Source of the DNA: Gigaspora rosea
Lineage: Eukaryota > Glomeromycota > Glomeromycetes > Diversisporales > Gigasporaceae
Direction: 5' to 3'
Assembly: GCA_003550325.1 (NCBI GenBank)
Contig: QKWP01000834.1
Location: forward strand, 9,814-73,813
DNA length: 64,000 nucleotides
Both the position numbers and the translations under genes were made by a program. Numbering within the stretch: the stretch's first letter is position 1; each line of letters starts with the position of its first letter. Below the pieces are notes generated by a model. It made no database searches. It saw only the letters and a list, made by a program, of their open reading frames with translations, and was not told where the DNA came from. Positions 57,919 through 64,000 of this stretch are shown in pieces.

Positions 57919-60607
57919 TTAATTGATAATCCGGTTATGATCGGCACTATTTTATATATATGATTTGGGGTAAAAATTTACCAATTTAATAAAAGATGAT
58001 CTAAAATGCATAAAGTCACAAGTTTGACAAATCTCCACAAATAAATAATTCCATATAACAAAAAAGACAATTTGTACAAAAATAGCTGTAAATATATATT
58101 TTTAAAAAAAATTCGCATTACTTTGACAAAAAAAAGACTATTATTATATACAAACGTCAGATTTCAACAACTTTATTATATATAAAAATTGAATTTCAAT
58201 ATACGACGCTTCATATTTGAAGTAATAAAAATTACATACTAGAGGTTTCAAACACCTCTAAGGAAAGTCTTGCCATATTTTGCTTCTACTTACGACTAAA
58301 TGTTGCGATCCAATTATTAATAGTAGATACTTTCGGGATATCATTTTGGTCAAATTCATCACGTTGAGCCCGTTTTAACAATTTTTCATACATTTCCTCA
58401 CCCGATATTTTGTTATTATTATCTACTGTTCCTGCATAAAACATATTTTCTAATAAACTTCTAATTTGTTTAGTCATTCGTTTCCAAGGTTCTTTCTGAT
58501 TATTTTTTTTATTTTCAGCTAAGGCCCAACCTAACGAATATCTATTATAACCGAATTGGAAATAAATACATATATATGGTTTATTTATTATTTAAAACAT
58601 CTGTTTAATATTGTACTATATACAGTATATATTACCTTTTTGATAAGTAATTATTCGTTTGTGTCAGGTCAATTGTATTTAGAGTATGCATTTCCTAAAA
58701 TTTAGAACACAATATATTATCTATAGAAAGCAAGTACATTGGCTTTACTGAAACACAAAAGCAAGGTAATTCCTAAAACTTTTTTTTTTTTTTTGACACA
58801 TTATACAACTTATTATTTACGATCAACTTTTTTGTTTCTATTAACCCGAATTTGATAACTTCATTACGGCGTATTTGCTACCAAAACTAATCAATCAATC
58901 AATCAATCAATGCTAAGCCTCAAAAATTTTCTGGACCTTTGATCTACATTGATAACATGTCTTACCTGTTTTTTCCACTCTCTAATATTTTGCTGTACCT
59001 TGTCAGACGTAGAAATTTCTATGCCTTTGGGATATTGATTAGCACAGTAAAAGTAGTATTACACATTAGTAGTCAAATTTTCTGCATCTTTATAAATACG
59101 CCATAATTTTTAATACAAGTAATAATTTCTTAGTTCATTCGTACTAAAGGTGCGGTTATTAACTTTAAATTTTAGGAATTCTTGGTACTATACCGATATA
59201 TAGAAAATTTTCTAAGGTACTTCAGCAGACTAAATACCTTCGATAGACAAATTTAACCAATAAGGTCTTACCGTCAAGTTATCCTAATATTCAGTATTTG
59301 ATTTATTTGTTATATTTTTATTTATTAAATAGTGAACAAATAATTAAATTTGGAACGACAAATAAGATATAATTGTATAAGTATATACTTTGAATATGTG
59401 GTGTTGGCATGGCCCAATACTTAGGAGGTGTCGTATGCTCCGATAGCAATGGTTCTGGCTTTTTAAAAATATGATCTTTTGTAATTTTTATAATTTGTAC
59501 AGGTGTATATTTTTTCCATGGCCTCAACCCCGGTAATGACCTAGCCAAAATAAAACCGGCTTCTTCTCCCTCATTTGGTCAAGTCCACTCATGCCAATTA
59601 GAAATTCCATGCATTGTTCCGAGTTTGTTATTTGCTTTATTTAGTTTGATTAATTAATACTTATTGTTTTTTAATTTAGAAAAAACAAATTATACAAACT
59701 CTCACAATTAGGTATGATATTTGTAACGTGAGTCCCTGCCAAGTCTTTTATTGTCTTTTGTATTTCCTCGCCCGATTCAATATCGTATCACATTTTTACC
59801 CATCGTTTTATTGCATATGTTAACTAAGCAAATAGTAATAATAACTTGTTAGGATTTATTAGTTACAAATGTAAAAATTTATTTATATCTGGGCGTGGTG
59901 TGAATCGATTGCTGTTTTTGCTTCGCCTGCCTTAAGAAAATTCATTTACGTACTGAAATACCATACCATTCCTTCCAATGAGCCATTATTATCATTAATT
60001 CTGTGTTATGATAATGCGGTCCATTATTAGAAAAAATACAAATCCATTTTGGTTTTATTTCAATTGTTTCTATTACTCCATGAAGTGAGGACGCAGTAAA
60101 CCAGGCATCTTGTTTACTATCGCCACTCCAATGATCGAATGCGTGGATATTAATTTTACCAGTATCAGAATCCTTTGTATACATTAAAACAGAATGGAGT
60201 GACCATCTACGTTTACCAAAAAACTCTGCCTTTGTTTCTCGAGATTTTTGACATAAAATTTTCATTTTATAGTCAACAAATATTAACGCACCATCCAAAC
60301 CAAATTGTGCAAGATTAGCACTTAGTTGAGCATTAAGGTACGTTTTACGTGCATAATGGGCTTGAAAATATATATGATTAGTTTGATATTCATTTAGAAC
60401 CTCATGAATTTCTACAGGGATATTAGCTTTCATTTCATCAAAAAAATAACCAAGTTTTCACAATTTTCACAGGTTTCTGAATGAACTAGACTACAATCAC
60501 CAAATGCGTGCTGTAAACAATGACTTATACAAGAATCATGCATAGTATAACCTAACAGATTAACAGTAAGTTTCATGGTATAATCTCTTCGCAAATATTG
60601 TTTTAAA
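57919..60607. repeat. Direct duplication, unit 1
   Basis: It begins TTAATTGATAATCCGGTTAT and matches 61,710 onward. The first ~1 kb differs from unit 2 by several percent. From about 58,945 to the end of the comparison (60,205) I see no difference. It ends at a single N (60,608), so the right border is not known. Confidence 0.85.
58209..60607 (-). pseudogene. Decayed multi-exon gene with Cys/His cluster and DDE-like segment, copy 1
   Basis: Minus strand, truncated at its 5' end by the N at 60,608. Segments in order: YTMHDSCISHCLQHAFGDCS and HSETCENCEN (Cys/His cluster, probably zinc-binding), a 1-base shift, then IHEVLNEYQTNHIYFQAHYA .. LDGALIFVDYKMKILCQKS .. INIHAFDHWSGDSKQDAWFT .. WICIFSNNGPHYHNTELM, then after a TGA the sequence AGEAKTAIDSHHAQ. 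An intron follows whose donor reads CAG|AT instead of CAG|GT. Further exons: YAIKRWVKM .. IESGEEIQKTIKDLAGTHVT, ISNWHEWT.PNEGEEAGFIL, ARSLPGLRPWKKYTPVQIIK. The last exon (58,286-58,477 and around) is IRSLLENMFYAGTVDNNNKI .. KVSTINNWIATFSRK. The D-rich and NGPHYHN segments resemble a DDE transposase or integrase core. I recall similar proteins as a large family in Rhizophagus, but cannot verify this. Stops and frameshifts make it a pseudogene. Confidence 0.65.
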
Positions 60608-60608
60608 N
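60608..60608. other. Single N (assembly join)
   Basis: One N interrupts the coding part of the copy 1 pseudogene. The sequence after it (ATATTTCAACAAGTTAATGT..) is unrelated AT-rich DNA. Confidence 0.9.
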
Positions 60609-61709
60609 ATATTTCAACAAGTTAATGTGTCACGCTAATGCAGTGAGCCACTAGTGAGCCTTGAGAATTATATAATAATAATTTTTTGGTAGAAGAATAA
60701 ATTGTACTTATTTAAGAATTATACTTATTTAAGGATTAATTCGTGATTTGCCTATAATTAGTAGGATCTATATAATAAATTTTGGGGCAAATTACTATAT
60801 TAATTTACTAAATATGGGAATCTGGCTGTTCCTTCTTCTAAAAGTTTTTTTATGTCAATTAAACCTTTAATGTTTATCCAATAAATATTGTAAAGCTAAT
60901 TTTTCTGATTCTAATGGTAGTAAAACTATTAAAATTGACCTAGTATATCATGAGAAATGAGCATTTTAATCTTTACAACTATATGTTTTTTCCTTTAAAT
61001 AAACAAAAAAAATATATAGTTGTAAAGATCAAAATGCTTATATCTCTTGCTATATTGTATCAATTTTAATAATTTTACTATAGTGCTCCAAGTCACTTCT
61101 TATCAAATTATGATTGCTTTTTTAAAATCTTATAACTATAAAATCTAAAGATTTATTTAATAATTAACCGATAAAAATAAATCTTTATTTTTAGCTCTAT
61201 CAAACTTATCGGTTAAAATTTTTTAAAAAGTCCAAATATCAAAATTAAATAATATTAAAATTTAAAAAATTTATACAATTTATTATGTGAGCTGTAAAAT
61301 TGGCACCTTGTTGTTACATATAATTTACATCAAAATTGGCGTCACATATAGTCGATCTATATAAAATTGGTGTGAAAACGATAAATTAGTTCTTGACTAG
61401 TTCTAGATCTTTGTAAGACCAAACTAATAGCATTAGCATCAATTAAATCAGTCTGAATATCTTTATCCTATAATAATTTTGCCCTTCACAACATATGTAT
61501 GTACATACTATGTTTAGTGTCAATACATCACGAAATTTTTTAAAGTGATACATAACAATTATAATTGGCATAATCAATTATAATCGATTAATTTAATTGA
61601 TTATAATTGTTTAAGGGGTTATTAATCGATTACTAATTTCAACTGATTATAATTGATTATCGATATATATCGATTTTAATTGGTAATAATCAATAATATA
61701 AAAATTCGA
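60609..61709. other. AT-rich spacer between the two gene copies
   Basis: No gene. A palindrome lies at about 60,905-61,085 (ATTAAAATTGACCTAGTATA .. inverse, centre near 61,000). A low-complexity stretch at 61,560-61,705 is built from AATTGATTATAATCGATTA permutations. Confidence 0.6.
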
Positions 61710-64000
61710 TTAATTGATAATCCGGTTATGATCAGCACTATTTTATATATATGATTTGGGGTAAAAATTTACTGATTTAATAAGAGATGGTCTAAAATGC
61801 ATAAAGTCACAAGTTTGACAAATCCCCACAAATAAATAATTCTGTATAACAAAAAGACAATTTGTACAAAAATGGCTGTAAATATATATTTTTTAAAAAA
61901 ATTCGCATTACTTTGACAAAAAAAGACTATTATTATATACGAACGTCCAATTCCAACAACTTTGTTATATATAAAAATTGAATTTCAATATACGACGCTT
62001 CATATTTGAAGTAATAAAAATTCCGTACTAGAGGTTTCGGACACCTCTAAGGAAAGCCTTGCCATATTTTGCTTCCACTTACGACTAAATGTTGCGATCC
62101 AATTATTAATAGTAGATACTTTCGGGATATCACTTTGGTCAAATTCACCATGTTGAGCCCATTTTAACAATTCTTCATACATTTCCTCACCCGATATTTT
62201 GTTATTATTATCTACTGTTCCTGCATGAAACATATTTTCTAATAAACTTCTAATTTGTTTAGTCATTTGTTTCCAAGGTTCTCTCTGATTATTTTTTTCA
62301 TTTTCAGCTAAGGCCCAACCTAACAAATATCTATTATGACCAAATTGGAAATAAATACATGTATATGGTTTATTCATTATTTACAACATCTGTTTAATAT
62401 TGTACTATATACAGTATATATTACCTTTTTGATGAGTAAATATCCGTTTGTGTCAGGTCAATTGTATTTAGAGTATGCATTTCCTAAAATTTAGAACACA
62501 ATATATTATCTATAGAAAGCAAGTACCGGTACATCGGCTTTACTGAAACACAAAAGCAAGGTAATTTCTAAACCTTTTTTTTTTTTTTTGATACATTATA
62601 CAACTTATTATTTACGATCAACTTTTTTGTTTCTATTAACCCAAATTTGACAACTTCATTACGGCGTATTTGCTACCAAAACTAATCAATCAATCAATCA
62701 ATCAATGCTAAGCCTTGAAAATTTTCTGGAGCTTTGATCTACATTGATAACATGTCTTACCTGTTTTTTCCACTCTCTAATATTTTGCTGTACCTTGTCA
62801 GACGTAGAAATTTCTATGCCTTTGGGATATTGATTAGCACAGTAAAAGTAGTATTACACATTAGTAGTCAAATTTTCTGCATCTTTATAAATACGCCATA
62901 ATTTTTAATACAAGTAATAATTTCTTAGTTCATTCGTACTAAAGGTGCGGTTATTAACTTTAAATTTTAGGAATTCTTGGTACTATACCGATATATAGAA
63001 AATTTTCTAAGGTACTTCAGCAGACTAAATACCTTCGATAGACAAATTTAACCAATAAGGTCTTACCGTCAAGTTATCCTAATATTCAGTATTTGATTTA
63101 TTTGTTATATTTTTATTTATTAAATAGTGAACAAATAATTAAATTTGGAACGACAAATAAGATATAATTGTATAAGTATATACTTTGAATATGTGGTGTT
63201 GGCATGGCCCAATACTTAGGAGGTGTCGTATGCTCCGATAGCAATGGTTCTGGCTTTTTAAAAATATGATCTTTTGTAATTTTTATAATTTGTACAGGTG
63301 TATATTTTTTCCATGGCCTCAACCCCGGTAATGACCTAGCCAAAATAAAACCGGCTTCTTCTCCCTCATTTGGTCAAGTCCACTCATGCCAATTAGAAAT
63401 TCCATGCATTGTTCCGAGTTTGTTATTTGCTTTATTTAGTTTGATTAATTAATACTTATTGTTTTTTAATTTAGAAAAAACAAATTATACAAACTCTCAC
63501 AATTAGGTATGATATTTGTAACGTGAGTCCCTGCCAAGTCTTTTATTGTCTTTTGTATTTCCTCGCCCGATTCAATATCGTATCACATTTTTACCCATCG
63601 TTTTATTGCATATGTTAACTAAGCAAATAGTAATAATAACTTGTTAGGATTTATTAGTTACAAATGTAAAAATTTATTTATATCTGGGCGTGGTGTGAAT
63701 CGATTGCTGTTTTTGCTTCGCCTGCCTTAAGAAAATTCATTTACGTACTGAAATACCATACCATTCCTTCCAATGAGCCATTATTATCATTAATTCTGTG
63801 TTATGATAATGCGGTCCATTATTAGAAAAAATACAAATCCATTTTGGTTTTATTTCAATTGTTTCTATTACTCCATGAAGTGAGGACGCAGTAAACCAGG
63901 CATCTTGTTTACTATCGCCACTCCAATGATCGAATGCGTGGATATTAATTTTACCAGTATCAGAATCCTTTGTATACATTAAAACAGAATGGAGTGACCA
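61710..64000. repeat. Direct duplication, unit 2 (continues beyond the window)
   Basis: Same order and orientation as unit 1, offset about 3,791-3,795 bp. Runs off the window end. Confidence 0.85.
61993..64000 (-). pseudogene. Decayed multi-exon gene, copy 2 (5' part outside the window)
   Basis: The same gene as 58,209-60,607. The last exon (62,377-62,000) is longer and cleaner here: FGHNRYLLGWALAENEKNNQ .. MTKQIRSLLENMFHAG .. KWKQNMARLSLEVSETSSTE, where copy 1 has a stop in place of the W of KWKQ. The middle exons (63,343-63,113 and 63,979-63,737) are identical to copy 1, including the TGA codons, the shift in the FL.AGEAK region and the CAG|AT splice donor. The two copies therefore share most of their lesions. 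Confidence 0.65.

Overview
The window is AT-rich eukaryotic DNA with short GT-AG introns, two ordinary cellular genes and a very heavy load of transposons. The gene style, the base composition, the Ty3/Gypsy relics and a duplicated zinc-finger/DDE-like gene suggest a filamentous fungus, most likely an arbuscular mycorrhizal (Glomeromycotina, Rhizophagus-like) genome. That assignment is inference from family recall, not from a search.

Layout. 1-11.9 kb is a gene-poor mosaic of terminal-inverted-repeat (TIR) elements, several with perfect 8-bp target-site duplications (TSDs), plus a 3.1-kb foldback. 11,899-13,062 is a six-exon derlin (ER-associated degradation) gene. 13.1-18.3 kb is AT-rich and holds a TTAA-flanked element and a 2.3-kb foldback with three nested insertions. 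18.4-27.1 kb is a decayed plus-strand Ty3/Gypsy element (gag, protease, extra Cys-rich block, RT) broken by a TIR element, a 1-kb tRNA-headed SINE, palindromic MITEs and hAT-like MITEs. 27.1-30.3 kb holds four more hAT-like elements. 32.7-35.9 kb is genic: a weak minus-strand hypothetical gene and a five-exon Ca2+/calmodulin-dependent protein kinase. 36-41.5 kb has a 20-bp minisatellite, an assembly seam at a single N, and small TIR elements.

41,711-57,810 is a complete-ended minus-strand Ty3/Gypsy LTR retrotransposon with two LTRs, a 4-bp TSD, PBS, PPT, gag, PR, RT, RNase H and integrase. It also has an extra ORF after integrase, antisense coiled-coil ORFs, a second SINE copy, two hAT-like elements sitting in the same 8-bp target, and a 461-bp N gap. 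57.9-64 kb carries two direct copies of a decayed multi-exon minus-strand gene with a Cys/His cluster and a DDE-like segment.

The most notable signals are: (i) about fifteen hAT-like elements with 8-bp TSDs and no transposase in sight; (ii) a GC-rich, about 1.02-kb tRNA-headed SINE family with 13- and 18-bp TSDs; (iii) reuse of one 8-bp target by two different elements inside RNase H; (iv) accessory domains and ORFs in the two Gypsy elements; (v) signs of assembly artefact or gene conversion at the N positions. The cellular genes are not functionally linked to each other; the rest is transposon biology.
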